Assembly: GCF_048820935.1 (NCBI RefSeq)
Contig: NZ_JBMERD010000007.1
Span: forward strand, 1 to 64,000
Direction: 5' to 3'
Length of the DNA: 64,000 nucleotides
DNA from: Algicoccus sp048820935
GTDB taxonomy: Bacteria; Pseudomonadota; Gammaproteobacteria; Burkholderiales; Burkholderiaceae_B
Shown: in pieces, positions 46,553 through 55,583 of the stretch
Position numbering within the stretch: the first letter of the stretch is position 1
How the letters are laid out: the number at the start of each line of letters is the position of its first letter
Program-made: the position numbers and the translations under genes
Notes under the pieces: model-generated
The model's database searches: none
What the model was told of the DNA's origin: nothing
The model's input: the letters and a program-made list of their open reading frames with translations, nothing else

Positions 46553-47617
46553 CTACCGTACTTGCACAAAACCTGCATCACCCGCCTGAACCTCACCGAT
46601 GACAGACGCTTGCCCACATCCATGTGCACGGAATGTCGCCAGAACATCTTGGACCGCATCGGGTGCACACGTCACCAACAGTCCGCCTGAGGTTTGTGGA
46701 TCGGTGAGCAAATTGCGCCACAACAAATCATCACTTGCCACACCTCGAATCTGATGCCCGTATGACTGCCAGTTGCGCCCTGAAGCGCCAGTCACATAGC
46801 CCGCCTGAGCCAGTGCTTGCACTGAATCCAGAAACGGGATTCGCGATGCATCCAAATGCAAACTCACACCCGAGGCTTGCGCCACTTCCTGCGCATGTCC
46901 CAGCAAACCAAATCCAGTGACATCAGTCATGGCATGCACCGCTGACAACTGTGCCAACGCCTGACCCGCTTTGTTCAATAAGGTCGTGGTCTCGATCAAC
47001 TGCTGATAGGCTGCCGCCTCCAATGCCTGCTTTTTATAGGCTGCAGAAAAAATCCCAACACCTAAAGGTTTACCGAGAATGACACAATCACCTGCTTGAG
47101 CATCGCGGTTACGCCGAATTAACTTGGGATCGACCACACCCAATGCCGCCAATCCATAAATGGGTTCCACAGAGTCAATGGAGTGTCCACCCGCCACCAC
47201 AATCCCTGCCGAGGCGCAGACCGACTGACCGCCGCGCATAATCTCCCCAATGGTGTGGGGTGAGAGCACATTGATTGGCATACCCACAATGGCCAATGCG
47301 AGAATGGGTTGTCCGCCCATGGCGTACACGTCCGACAGGGCGTTTGTTGCTGCAATTCGTCCAAAATCAAACGGATCATCGACAATCGGCATAAAGAAGT
47401 CTGTGGTTGCGATCACTGCCTGTTCATCATTGAGTCGGTAAACCGCAGCATCATCGCCCGTTTCCGTGCCCACCAACAAATTAGGATCCGGCGTAGGGAC
47501 AGGTAAGCGCGCTAAGAGCGCCGTTAAAACATTAGGTGCAATTTTGCAGCCACAACCGCCACCATGGGCAAGCGAAGTCAATGCGGGCTCATCATTCTTA
47601 TTTTTTAAATCAGTCAT
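46553..47617 (-). CDS. selD: Selenophosphate synthase
   Basis: The protein has 354 residues. The N-terminal GGGCGCK carries the active-site Cys (Cys, not selenocysteine) and Lys; GDDAAVYRL, TTDFFMPIVDDPFDFGRIAA and DPQTSGGLLV are ATP and selenide motifs. It makes selenophosphate from selenide and ATP for selenocysteine or 2-selenouridine tRNA. No selA, selB or selU is in the window. Confidence 0.96.
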   Translation of the reverse strand: MTDLKNKNDEPALTSLAHGGGCGCKIAPNVLTALLARLPVPTPDPNLLVGTETGDDAAVYRLNDEQAVIATTDFFMPIVDDPFDFGRIAATNALSDVYAMGGQPILALAIVGMPINVLSPHTIGEIMRGGQSVCASAGIVVAGGHSIDSVEPIYGLAALGVVDPKLIRRNRDAQAGDCVILGKPLGVGIFSAAYKKQALEAAAYQQLIETTTLLNKAGQALAQLSAVHAMTDVTGFGLLGHAQEVAQASGVSLHLDASRIPFLDSVQALAQAGYVTGASGRNWQSYGHQIRGVASDDLLWRNLLTDPQTSGGLLVTCAPDAVQDVLATFRAHGCGQASVIGEVQAGDAGFVQVR

Positions 47618-47804
47618 ATCAGTGGTGCGTCTCTTCAGAAATGTATCGGATCGGGAAATTCGGTGTTACCGGTTGCTAGTGCTCTCTTTCAACAAGGGCA
47701 CACAAATCGCCATGTCCTCCATTAAATGACAGTTTGCCTGTTCATGCATCAGCAATTCTCACAAAACGCACCGCACAGCGTCTTGCCGTGTCAAAATCAG
47801 ACGC

Positions 47805-48731
47805 ATGGAACTGCGCCAATTAAGATACTTCGTTAAAGTGGTTGAACTCGGCAGCATGGGGCAAGCCGCCAATGCGCTGGGTGTCGTCACATCGGCCCTA
47901 AGCCAGCAAATCGCTCGTCTAGAAAACGAGCTCTCCACCATCCTGTTACGCCGTAGTGCAACCGGTGTCACACCGACCGAAGCAGGGTTGGCTTTCTGGC
48001 AGCAAGCACAACTTGTCCTTCGACACGCCGAAGAAGCGGTTTATGCGGCGCAACACGCACGTCTTTCTGGACAAGTCAGTCTAGGACTAACGCACACAAC
48101 CACGGCTGTCTTAGGTTTACCTTTGTTTCAAGCGATGCGCGAACAATATCCAGACGTGCGTCTTAAAATCGTTGAAAGCCTATCGGGCAATCTCATTCAA
48201 CAACTGAGTGCCAGGCAACTAGATCTTGCGATTGTGTTTCGCACCGCCGAGCGCGGGCGCTGGATGACCACACCGCTACTGGATGAACAGCTCTTTTTAA
48301 TCGCAGACCACCGTTTATTTAAACCAACACGCAGTCAATCCGTCACCCTACAGTCAATAGTGCATTTACCATTGGTTTTACCGACCGGTCATCACGGTTT
48401 ACGGGCCGTGCTAGATGCGGCTTATGAGAAAGCCCACTTGTGGCCAAACATTGTGGCGCAGATTGATGGATTGGCGATGCTTCTGGATTTGGTTAAAGCC
48501 GGTCTAGTTGCTACGATCCAGCCCGGTTCTGCACTTGCCCGTATTTCTGGAGAAACACTGGGTGCCTGGCCCATCAAAGACAAAGATTTAAGGCGTATGA
48601 GTTATTTGGCCACGCTGCCGGAAGAAGAACTGTCACCTGCCGCACTGGCGATGCGACGTATTCTCGCGGATATCGCGAAACAACTGGTCGATTCGGGTCA
48701 ATGGCCAGGTGCCAGTCTTCACAATTCGTGA
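47805..48731 (+). CDS. LysR-family regulator, probable tricarballylate regulator
   Basis: The protein has 308 residues with the LysR winged helix at residues 1-60 (MELRQLRYFVKVVELGSMGQ) and an effector domain. It is followed by tcuA and tcuB, the enzymes of tricarballylate oxidation, with a 99-bp gap. TcuR is the LysR regulator of this pathway in Salmonella, so the same job is likely here. The gene starts 187 bp from selD in the divergent direction. Confidence 0.87.
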   Translation: MELRQLRYFVKVVELGSMGQAANALGVVTSALSQQIARLENELSTILLRRSATGVTPTEAGLAFWQQAQLVLRHAEEAVYAAQHARLSGQVSLGLTHTTTAVLGLPLFQAMREQYPDVRLKIVESLSGNLIQQLSARQLDLAIVFRTAERGRWMTTPLLDEQLFLIADHRLFKPTRSQSVTLQSIVHLPLVLPTGHHGLRAVLDAAYEKAHLWPNIVAQIDGLAMLLDLVKAGLVATIQPGSALARISGETLGAWPIKDKDLRRMSYLATLPEEELSPAALAMRRILADIAKQLVDSGQWPGASLHNS

Positions 48732-48830
48732 ACACCTGACCTGTAATTACCATCTAGCGTACAGATGAACAACAGAGTAAAGTGACCCTATGAAAACTTT
48801 GTACAACCCAATTAAAAAGAGGAGATGCGC

Positions 48831-50246
48831 ATGTGGGACGTCGTTGTAGTCGGTGGCGGTAATGCTGCGCTCTGTGCGGCCATCACCGCGCGTGAAGCAG
48901 GCGCCAGCGTGCTCATGCTGGAATCCGCCCCTAAAGAGTGGCGTGGCGGCAATTCGCAACACACACGGAACCTGCGCTGCATGCATGATGAGCCACAAGA
49001 CGTGCTCGTGGATGCTTATCCAGAAGAAGAATACTGGCAAGATTTACTCAAAGTCACAGGCGGTCAGACGAACGAACAGCTAGCGCGCATGGTGATTCGC
49101 GGGTCTTCAAGCGTGCGTGGCTGGATGCGTAAACACGGTGTCGTGTTTCAACCACCACTGTCGGGTGCATTACACGTGGCCAGAACCAATGCGTTCTTTA
49201 TGGGCGGTGGTAAAGCTTTGGTCAACGCCTATTACCGCAGTGCCATCGACATGGGTGTCCATGTTCGCTATGAAACACCGGTTGATGCCATCGAGTTTGA
49301 TGACGGACGGTTTGTTGCTGTGCGTAGCGGTAATCAACGGTTTGAGGGGCGAGCCTGTGTCTTGGCCGCCGGTGGTTTTGAGTCAAACCGTGAATGGTTA
49401 CGCGAAGCCTGGGGACAAAACGAGCGTGGCGAATGGCCTGCAGACAACTTTCTCATTCGTGGCACCCGCTTTAACGAAGGGGTGGTCCTCAAACTCATGA
49501 TGGAGGCTGGCGCCGATATTATTGGTGATCCGTCGCAGTCTCACTGTGTGGCCATCGATGCCCGTGCACCGCTCTACGATGGTGGCATCTGTACGCGAAT
49601 TGACTGTGTGTCTTTAGGCATTGTGGTCAACCGCGATGCCCATCGCTTTTACGATGAGGGTGAAGACTTCTGGCCCAAACGCTATGCCATCTGGGGTCGT
49701 CTGGTGGCCATGCAACCTGGACAAATTGCTTACTCAATTATTGACAGCAAAGCCATTGGTCGTTTTATGCCGCCTGTTTTTGATGGCACCGTCAGCGACA
49801 CCATCGAAGGTCTGGCTACCCAGATTGGTTTGGATCCAGCCACGCTAGCTCAAACAGTTGAAAACTACAACCAAGCCTGTCAGAAGGGCACCTTTGATCA
49901 CACAGTCTTGGATGACTGCCACACGCAAGGGATTGAACCCGCTAAAACACACTGGGCATTGCCTTTGGATAAACCACCGTTTTATGCCTATCCACTCAGA
50001 CCCGGCATCACGTTTACCTATCTGGGTCTTAAAACCGACGAGAACGCCAGCGTGTTCTTTGATGGCAAAGCCTCACCCAACTTGTACGCAGCCGGCGAAA
50101 TTAATGCGGGCAACGTCTTGGGCAAGGGCTATACCGCAGGGGTTGGCATGTCAATTGGCACAGTCTTTGGTCGTATCGCCGGTGCTCAAGCAGCACGCAC
50201 AGCCTTAGATCACAAACAAAAAGGAGTTACCCATGCGGTCGCTTGA
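48831..50246 (+). CDS. tcuA: FAD-dependent tricarballylate dehydrogenase TcuA
   Basis: The protein has 471 residues from ATG 48831, six bases after GAGGAG. VVVVGGGNAALCAAITAREAG is the FAD-binding motif; GFESNREWL and GEINAGNVLGKGYTAGVGMS match the fumarate-reductase-type flavoprotein family. It oxidises tricarballylate to cis-aconitate, so the acid can enter the TCA cycle. tcuB overlaps it by 14 bp. Confidence 0.9.
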   Translation: MWDVVVVGGGNAALCAAITAREAGASVLMLESAPKEWRGGNSQHTRNLRCMHDEPQDVLVDAYPEEEYWQDLLKVTGGQTNEQLARMVIRGSSSVRGWMRKHGVVFQPPLSGALHVARTNAFFMGGGKALVNAYYRSAIDMGVHVRYETPVDAIEFDDGRFVAVRSGNQRFEGRACVLAAGGFESNREWLREAWGQNERGEWPADNFLIRGTRFNEGVVLKLMMEAGADIIGDPSQSHCVAIDARAPLYDGGICTRIDCVSLGIVVNRDAHRFYDEGEDFWPKRYAIWGRLVAMQPGQIAYSIIDSKAIGRFMPPVFDGTVSDTIEGLATQIGLDPATLAQTVENYNQACQKGTFDHTVLDDCHTQGIEPAKTHWALPLDKPPFYAYPLRPGITFTYLGLKTDENASVFFDGKASPNLYAAGEINAGNVLGKGYTAGVGMSIGTVFGRIAGAQAARTALDHKQKGVTHAVA

Positions 50247-51387
50247 AACCGTGGCCGATCAGGCTATCAACTGGCACAAAGGTCCGCTCACGGACAATGA
50301 AGCCGAAGTGGCACGTATCATGCAAATCTGTAACGCCTGTCGCTACTGTGAAGGGTTCTGTGCCGTCTTCCCGGCCATGACCCGACATCTGACCTTCGAC
50401 AACAAGGCAGATTTGAATTATCTGGCCAACTTGTGTCACAACTGTGGCGCCTGTTTACACGCCTGTCAGTACGCACCACCCCACGAGTTTGCAGTCAACG
50501 TACCCCAGGCCATGGCCAAAGTGCGTCAGGAAACTTACACTCACTACGCTTGGCCCGCACCACTGGGTAAGCTCTATGCTCGAAATGGGCTAGCCCTGTC
50601 TTTAGCGGTTGCACTGGGTTTGGTGGTGTTCTTAATCATGGCAGCGGGCTCAGTCGGTGGTTTGTTCCATGAACCCTTGGCCGGCAACTTTTATGCTGTA
50701 TTTCCCCACAACACGCTGGTTCTGATGTTCGGTACCGTGTTTATATTCGCGATCATCGCGCTCGGAATTGGGGTGCGGCGATTCTGGAAGAATATCTCAC
50801 CTGGCCAAATCACGACACCAGCCGCGACGCAGGCGACGCAGGATGCGCTCACCATGAAGTACCTCGATGGCGGCCATGGCAAAGGCTGTAATGATGAAGA
50901 CGACCGCTTTACCTTGCGTCGGCGGATTTTTCATCACTTCACGTTTTACGGCTTTATGCTGTGTTTTGCGGCCACCTGTGTCGGCACCATCTACCACTAT
51001 CTGTTTGGCTGGCACGCTCCTTATGACTACCTAAGTCTGCCGGTCATTTTAGGAACTGTGGGTGGGATTGGCTTACTCATTGGACCCGCAGGGCTGTTGT
51101 GGCTCAACATGGTCCGTGCACCCTTGCATGGCGATGCCGCGCAAAAACCAATGGATCGCGGCTTTATCGTACTGCTGTTCTTGGTGAGTCTGACTGGATT
51201 GCTGTTGTTAATCTGGCGCGACACGAGCTACATGGGATTGTGGCTTGCCATTCACCTTGGCTTTGTGATGGGCTTATTTCTGATGCTGCCGTATAGCAAA
51301 TTTGCGCATGGCTTCTATCGGGTAGCTGCCTTGTTGAAGTACGCTATTGAACAGCGTATGCCCAACAAAATCGGTCTGTCTGATTAA
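50233..51387 (+). CDS. tcuB: Tricarballylate utilisation iron-sulfur membrane protein TcuB
   Basis: The protein has 384 residues. Two Cys clusters, CNACRYCEGFCAVFPAM and CHNCGACLHACQYAPP, bind iron-sulfur centres in the N-terminal third; about six membrane segments follow. It reoxidises the TcuA flavin and passes electrons to the quinone pool. AAGGAG precedes the start. The TcuC transporter gene is not nearby. A terminator hairpin follows. Confidence 0.9.
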   Translation: MRSLETVADQAINWHKGPLTDNEAEVARIMQICNACRYCEGFCAVFPAMTRHLTFDNKADLNYLANLCHNCGACLHACQYAPPHEFAVNVPQAMAKVRQETYTHYAWPAPLGKLYARNGLALSLAVALGLVVFLIMAAGSVGGLFHEPLAGNFYAVFPHNTLVLMFGTVFIFAIIALGIGVRRFWKNISPGQITTPAATQATQDALTMKYLDGGHGKGCNDEDDRFTLRRRIFHHFTFYGFMLCFAATCVGTIYHYLFGWHAPYDYLSLPVILGTVGGIGLLIGPAGLLWLNMVRAPLHGDAAQKPMDRGFIVLLFLVSLTGLLLLIWRDTSYMGLWLAIHLGFVMGLFLMLPYSKFAHGFYRVAALLKYAIEQRMPNKIGLSD

Positions 51388-51433
51388 GTCGATCTCGCTT
51401 CAGATACATTAATTAGTCATGTGTCAAAAAAGC

Positions 51434-51480
51434 GCACCCCTTGTCCTGCCAACGCAGAAAAACAAGGGGTGCACTTTTTT
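51434..51480. terminator. Bidirectional terminator between tcuB and the DAP dehydrogenase gene
   Basis: GCACCCCTTGT at 51434-51444 pairs with ACAAGGGGTGC at 51462-51472, with TTTTTT at 51475-51480 on the right and an A-run on the left. It can stop transcription in both directions. Confidence 0.88.
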
Positions 51481-51494
51481 AGTTTCTACAGCTT

Positions 51495-52481
51495 TTACAA
51501 CAATTCTGCGCGCAACTGCTCTGGCGATTTGATCGATAATAAACCGGGCGCGACATCAAAAACGGTCTTTGCACCGAACTGCTTTTGCGCGTTCAAGCGA
51601 TAAGCGGCACGGGCATAAGCCACCAACACACTGGCCGTAAACTCCGGATTGCTTTCCAGTCGCAGTGAATACTCGACGACTTGGGCGTTGTCATCGGTGG
51701 TGTTGCCACTTCGAATCACAAAACCGCCATGGGGCATTTTGTAGTGCTCGCGCTGCAAAGTCTCTTCATCTACAAAATGAACCGTCGTGTCGTAATCCGC
51801 AAAGTAGTCAGGCATGGTCACGATTGTTTTTTCAACGGTGGCGGCATCTGCACCCTCTTGCAGCACCACAAAACATTCACGGGTGTGTTTCTGACGGGTA
51901 CTGAGTTCAGGACGCAAACCCTGACGGACTTGTTCAATCGCTTCCGTAGCTGGAATGGTGTACTGCACGCCAGCTTTCACGCCTTCTACACGCCGCACTG
52001 CATCGGAGTGTCCTTGGCTTAAACCTTTACCCCAGAAGGTATAGGTCACACCATCAGGTAGCAAGGCTTCACCAATCAAGCGGTTAATCGAAAACATGCC
52101 TGGATCCCAGCCCACAGAAATGAGTGCGGTTTTTTCATTCGCGCGAGCAGCGGCATCGACAACGGCGTGATATTCCGGAATACGCGCATGCGTATCAAAA
52201 CTATCAACGGTATTGAACTGGGTGGCTAATTCAGGGCCTTGCTGCGGCAAGTCTGATTTTGATCCACCACACAAAACCAGCACATCGATGGCGTCTTTGA
52301 ATTCTTCCAAGGAATCCATCGGATAGGTCGCAGTTTGTTCGAACAAAGTCTCCAATGTTTCGGGCGCCCTGCGCGTAAAGACACCGACTAATTCCATATC
52401 CGGATTTTTACGGATCGCGGCCTCAACACCCCGACCTAAGTTCCCATAGCCAGCAATACCAACTCGAATCTTGACACCCAT
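51495..52481 (-). CDS. ddh: meso-Diaminopimelate D-dehydrogenase
   Basis: The protein has 328 residues from ATG 52481; the frame is open 90 bp further but that part is unlike the family, and GAGG precedes 52481. IRVGIAGYGNLGRGVEAAI is the NADP motif, and GWDPGMFSINRL and TFWGKGLSQGHSDAVRR are substrate-binding blocks. It interconverts meso-diaminopimelate and L-2-amino-6-oxopimelate, a one-step route to DAP or its breakdown. This enzyme is patchy in bacteria, so transfer in the past is possible. Confidence 0.93.
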   Translation of the reverse strand: MGVKIRVGIAGYGNLGRGVEAAIRKNPDMELVGVFTRRAPETLETLFEQTATYPMDSLEEFKDAIDVLVLCGGSKSDLPQQGPELATQFNTVDSFDTHARIPEYHAVVDAAARANEKTALISVGWDPGMFSINRLIGEALLPDGVTYTFWGKGLSQGHSDAVRRVEGVKAGVQYTIPATEAIEQVRQGLRPELSTRQKHTRECFVVLQEGADAATVEKTIVTMPDYFADYDTTVHFVDEETLQREHYKMPHGGFVIRSGNTTDDNAQVVEYSLRLESNPEFTASVLVAYARAAYRLNAQKQFGAKTVFDVAPGLLSIKSPEQLRAELL

Positions 52482-52783
52482 ACAACACCTCACAACCAGA
52501 AAGAAAGACTGCCTGCGTGCATCGGATGCACGCAGGCACAATGCGAATAAAACGCAAACACTGAGTGTCATTGTAAAACAGTGACTATCCTGTCACTTGT
52601 CTTGCCACTACTCTATCGATAACCACTCGCTCAACAGGGATCCGATCACAACGCGCCCATTTCATTGAGAATTTTCACACTAAAGCATGGAAGTCGCTGA
52701 AATCACTTGAAAAAGCAGGTTTATGGTTTACCATAGACGATTCAATGCTGGCCTTTAAATTTTTTCTTTTTGGTGATGCTGAC

Positions 52784-54145
52784 ATGAATGATTTGACCTC
52801 CGCGAGCTCACTGGCGCAAAACGCGACCGATGAGAAGCTTGATCTGTCCAACTTCTGGATGCCTTTTACGGCAAATAAACAATTCAAAGCGGCACCCCGA
52901 CTATTTAAAGGTGCGCAAGGGATGTACTACACCACCACTGACAATCGTCAAGTGATGGATGCGGTGTCCGGACTCTGGTGCGTGAACGCCGGTCACGGTC
53001 GTGCCCCGATTGTTAAAGCCGTCGCAGATCAGCTGACTGAGCTGGATTACGCACCTTCCTTCCAGATGGGTCACCCACGCGCTTTTGAAGCTGCGCAACG
53101 CCTCGCTAAAATCATGCCAGGCACGCTGGATCGGATTTTCTTTGCAAACTCAGGCTCTGAGGCCGATGACACTGCCCTCAAAATTGCACTGGCTTATCAT
53201 CGTGCCAACGGTGACGCACAACGCACCCGCCTGATTGGTCGTGAGCGTGGTTATCACGGCGTAGGCTTTGGTGGCATTTCAGTCGGTGGTATTGTTTCAA
53301 ACCGTAAAGCGTTCTCTGCCAACCTCATTCCTGGCACTGATCACATGCCACACACGCATGCACCCGAGCACAACGCATTTAGCCGTGGCCAACCCGCTTG
53401 GGGCGCCCACCTAGCCGATGAACTCGAACGCATTTTGGCTTTGCATGATCCGTCAACTGTTGCAGCAGTCATCATCGAACCTGTCGCGGGCTCAGCCGGG
53501 GTCATTGTGCCGCCCAAAGGTTACCTCGAGAAACTGCGTCAAATTTGTACCGACAACGGTATTTTGTTGATCTTTGATGAAGTCATTACCGCGTTTGGTC
53601 GACTCGGTAAAGCCACGGCAGCTGAGTACTTCGGCGTCACACCCGACATCATCACCATGGCCAAAGCAATCAACAACGCTGTCATCCCATTGGGTGCCGT
53701 GGCCGCAAGTCGAGAAATTCATGACACGATTGTCGAGAATGGCCCAGCGCACGGCATTGAGCTTTTCCATGGCTACACCTACTCCGCTCACCCTGCTGCA
53801 GCCGCGTCATGCATTGCCGCACTCGATATCTACGAGAACGAGGGTCTCTTTGAGCGTGCCAACGCCATGGCACCTAAGTTTGAAGAAGCGCTTCACAGCC
53901 TCAAAGGCGAACCCTTTGTGACCGACATCCGTAACATCGGTCTCATGGGTGCCGTTGAACTGGAACCCCGTGCAGGTGAGCCCGGCACACGCGCCTACGA
54001 TGCTTTCCTGAAATGCTTTGAAAAAGGCGCCTTTGTCCGATTTACTGGTGAAACGCTCGCATTCTCCCCACCGTTGATCATGGAAGACAGCCATTTGGAC
54101 GAACTCATTTCCATCGTTCGTAGCGCTTTACGCGAAATCGCATAA
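52784..54145 (+). CDS. Omega-amino acid:pyruvate aminotransferase (class III)
   Basis: The protein has 453 residues from ATG 52784; another in-frame ATG at 52745 is less likely. NFWMPFTANKQFKAAPRL and MYYTTTDNRQVMDAVSGLWC are typical of beta-alanine:pyruvate transaminases. LLIFDEVITAFGRLG and the PLP Lys in ITMAKAINNA are class III motifs. It moves the amino group of beta-alanine or an omega-amino acid to pyruvate. A strong terminator follows. Confidence 0.92.
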   Translation: MNDLTSASSLAQNATDEKLDLSNFWMPFTANKQFKAAPRLFKGAQGMYYTTTDNRQVMDAVSGLWCVNAGHGRAPIVKAVADQLTELDYAPSFQMGHPRAFEAAQRLAKIMPGTLDRIFFANSGSEADDTALKIALAYHRANGDAQRTRLIGRERGYHGVGFGGISVGGIVSNRKAFSANLIPGTDHMPHTHAPEHNAFSRGQPAWGAHLADELERILALHDPSTVAAVIIEPVAGSAGVIVPPKGYLEKLRQICTDNGILLIFDEVITAFGRLGKATAAEYFGVTPDIITMAKAINNAVIPLGAVAASREIHDTIVENGPAHGIELFHGYTYSAHPAAAASCIAALDIYENEGLFERANAMAPKFEEALHSLKGEPFVTDIRNIGLMGAVELEPRAGEPGTRAYDAFLKCFEKGAFVRFTGETLAFSPPLIMEDSHLDELISIVRSALREIA

Positions 54146-54174
54146 CGGAAGATTCTGTCTCGTAACAGAAAACT

Positions 54175-54223
54175 AAAACGGCGCCGACTCACCTCTTAGT
54201 GAGGCCAGTCGGCGCCGTTTTTT
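54175..54223. terminator. Bidirectional terminator after the aminotransferase gene
   Basis: AAAACGGCGCCGACT at 54175-54189 pairs perfectly with AGTCGGCGCCGTTTT at 54207-54221, with T bases continuing to 54223. The loop carries a small CCTC/GAGG stem. It serves the convergent aminotransferase and Hsp20 genes. Confidence 0.93.
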
Positions 54224-54252
54224 AAAGTGATGAATCAGTTAATAAAGCAGCG

Positions 54253-54711
54253 TTACACCACCTGATTTTCTAATACATCCTTTTGTGCACCACCGATACT
54301 AATCTGACGTGGTTTTTTCTCTTCAGGGATCACGTTTTGCAAACGAATTACCAGCATGCCATCGACCAGATCAGCATCTTGCACCACGACAGTCTCGGCC
54401 AGCGTGAACTGATGTTTAAAGTCGCGAGCGGCAATGCCACGGTGTAAGTACTCTACGTCGCGCTGTGCTTGCACTTTACCTTCAACAGTCAGCTTGTCGC
54501 TTTCGAACTGAATGCTCAGTTCATCACGCTTAAAGCCTGCGACGGCAATCTCAATTTCATAGTCATGTTCGCCTTTTTTAACGATGTTGTAAGGCGGGTA
54601 GCTCTGTGCTTTGGTTTCATTCATCGCTGTTTCCAGATCGCCAAAGGCATTAAGCAAACGATCAAAGCCAACAGAGTTTAAAAGTAGGTTACGTCCCATT
54701 GGGTAGTTCAT
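54253..54711 (-). CDS. Small heat-shock protein, Hsp20/IbpA type
   Basis: The protein has 152 residues from ATG 54711, six bases after GGAG; another in-frame ATG abuts the ribosome site and is rejected. The alpha-crystallin domain spans about residues 35-130 (YEIEIAVAGFKRDELSIQFE, HRGIAARDFKHQFTL). It binds unfolding proteins under heat stress. A sigma-32-like promoter and a 5' stem lie upstream. Confidence 0.94.
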   Translation of the reverse strand: MNYPMGRNLLLNSVGFDRLLNAFGDLETAMNETKAQSYPPYNIVKKGEHDYEIEIAVAGFKRDELSIQFESDKLTVEGKVQAQRDVEYLHRGIAARDFKHQFTLAETVVVQDADLVDGMLVIRLQNVIPEEKKPRQISIGGAQKDVLENQVV

Positions 54712-54723
54712 ATTCATCTCCTA

Positions 54724-54780
54724 TAAGCAAGTTGAAAAGATTCGATCAGCCTCTCAGGAGCACTGACCTTCTCTTGCTTA
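54724..54780 (-). promoter_or_regulatory. 5' UTR inverted repeat of the Hsp20 gene, possible RNA thermometer
   Basis: On the minus strand CTTGCTTA (54731-54724) sits directly before the GGAG ribosome site and can pair with TAAGCAAG (54780-54773) at the start of the expected transcript. Hsp20 mRNAs often use 5' UTR thermometers, but here the ribosome site is beside rather than inside the stem. Confidence 0.4.
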
Positions 54781-54811
54781 AATAGATAAGGACGATTCCA
54801 TACATTTCAAG
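54781..54811 (-). promoter_or_regulatory. Sigma-32-like heat-shock promoter
   Basis: Reading the minus strand, CTTGAAA (54811-54805) is an exact sigma-32 -35 box, followed after 13 bases by CCTTATCTATT, close to the CCCCATnT -10 box. The spacing and the Hsp20 gene downstream support it. Confidence 0.7.
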
Positions 54812-54885
54812 TCTTCTTTTTCTGGCCCCAGGAACGTCAATCCCCTATAGACTGTGAAGACCACCATTTATTCAAGCTAAACGCC

Positions 54886-55551
54886 ATGACTCGTCAACCA
54901 CCATCCAATCGTCCTAAACACCCTAAACGCTCAAATCAAGCCACGGCTTCGGGCGCACGGCATACGCAAAAGCGCAATCAAATCACCCAATCACGGCGTC
55001 CAACACCTGTTCAAACGCGTCTGATCTTATTGAATAAGCCATACGGTGTTTTGACACAATTTACGGATGATCAAGGACGGGCGACTTTGAAGGATTATGT
55101 GGAAATCCCAGATGTCTATCCCGCAGGACGCCTAGACCGTGACAGTGAAGGTTTGTTATTGCTCACCAATGACGGGCGCCTGCAAGCTCGGATTACCGAG
55201 CCACGCTACAAGATGCGTAAAACCTATTGGGTACAGGTTGAGGGTCAGGCTACAGAAGCACAACTCGACCAATTGCGCACAGGATTGATACTTAAAGACG
55301 GTCCCACACAGCCTGCACAAGTTGAACTGATCGACGAACCAGATATCTGGGCACGCAACCCACCCATCCGTGAACGCAAGCGCATCCCAACCTGTTGGTT
55401 AGAGATCTCGATTGATGAAGGTCGTAACCGCCAAGTCCGACGTATGACTGCCGCTGTTGGGCTTCCCACTTTACGTCTGATCCGAACTCAGATCGGTGCT
55501 TGGACGTTAGGCGATCTTCAGCCCGGGCAATGGCGCGAACAACCGAAATAA
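54886..55551 (+). CDS. rluE: 23S rRNA pseudouridine synthase, RluE-like
   Basis: The protein has 221 residues. A basic N-terminal extension is followed by LILLNKPYGVLTQFTDDQGR and GRLDRDSEGLLLLTNDGRLQ, in which the first Asp is catalytic. NRQVRRMTAAVGLPTLRLIR is the C-terminal family block. The short form without an S4 domain matches RluE, which modifies U2457 of 23S rRNA. It is divergent from the Hsp20 gene. Confidence 0.9.
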   Translation: MTRQPPSNRPKHPKRSNQATASGARHTQKRNQITQSRRPTPVQTRLILLNKPYGVLTQFTDDQGRATLKDYVEIPDVYPAGRLDRDSEGLLLLTNDGRLQARITEPRYKMRKTYWVQVEGQATEAQLDQLRTGLILKDGPTQPAQVELIDEPDIWARNPPIRERKRIPTCWLEISIDEGRNRQVRRMTAAVGLPTLRLIRTQIGAWTLGDLQPGQWREQPK

Positions 55552-55583
55552 CCATCACCTAGCGTTATCACGTACGCATAAAC

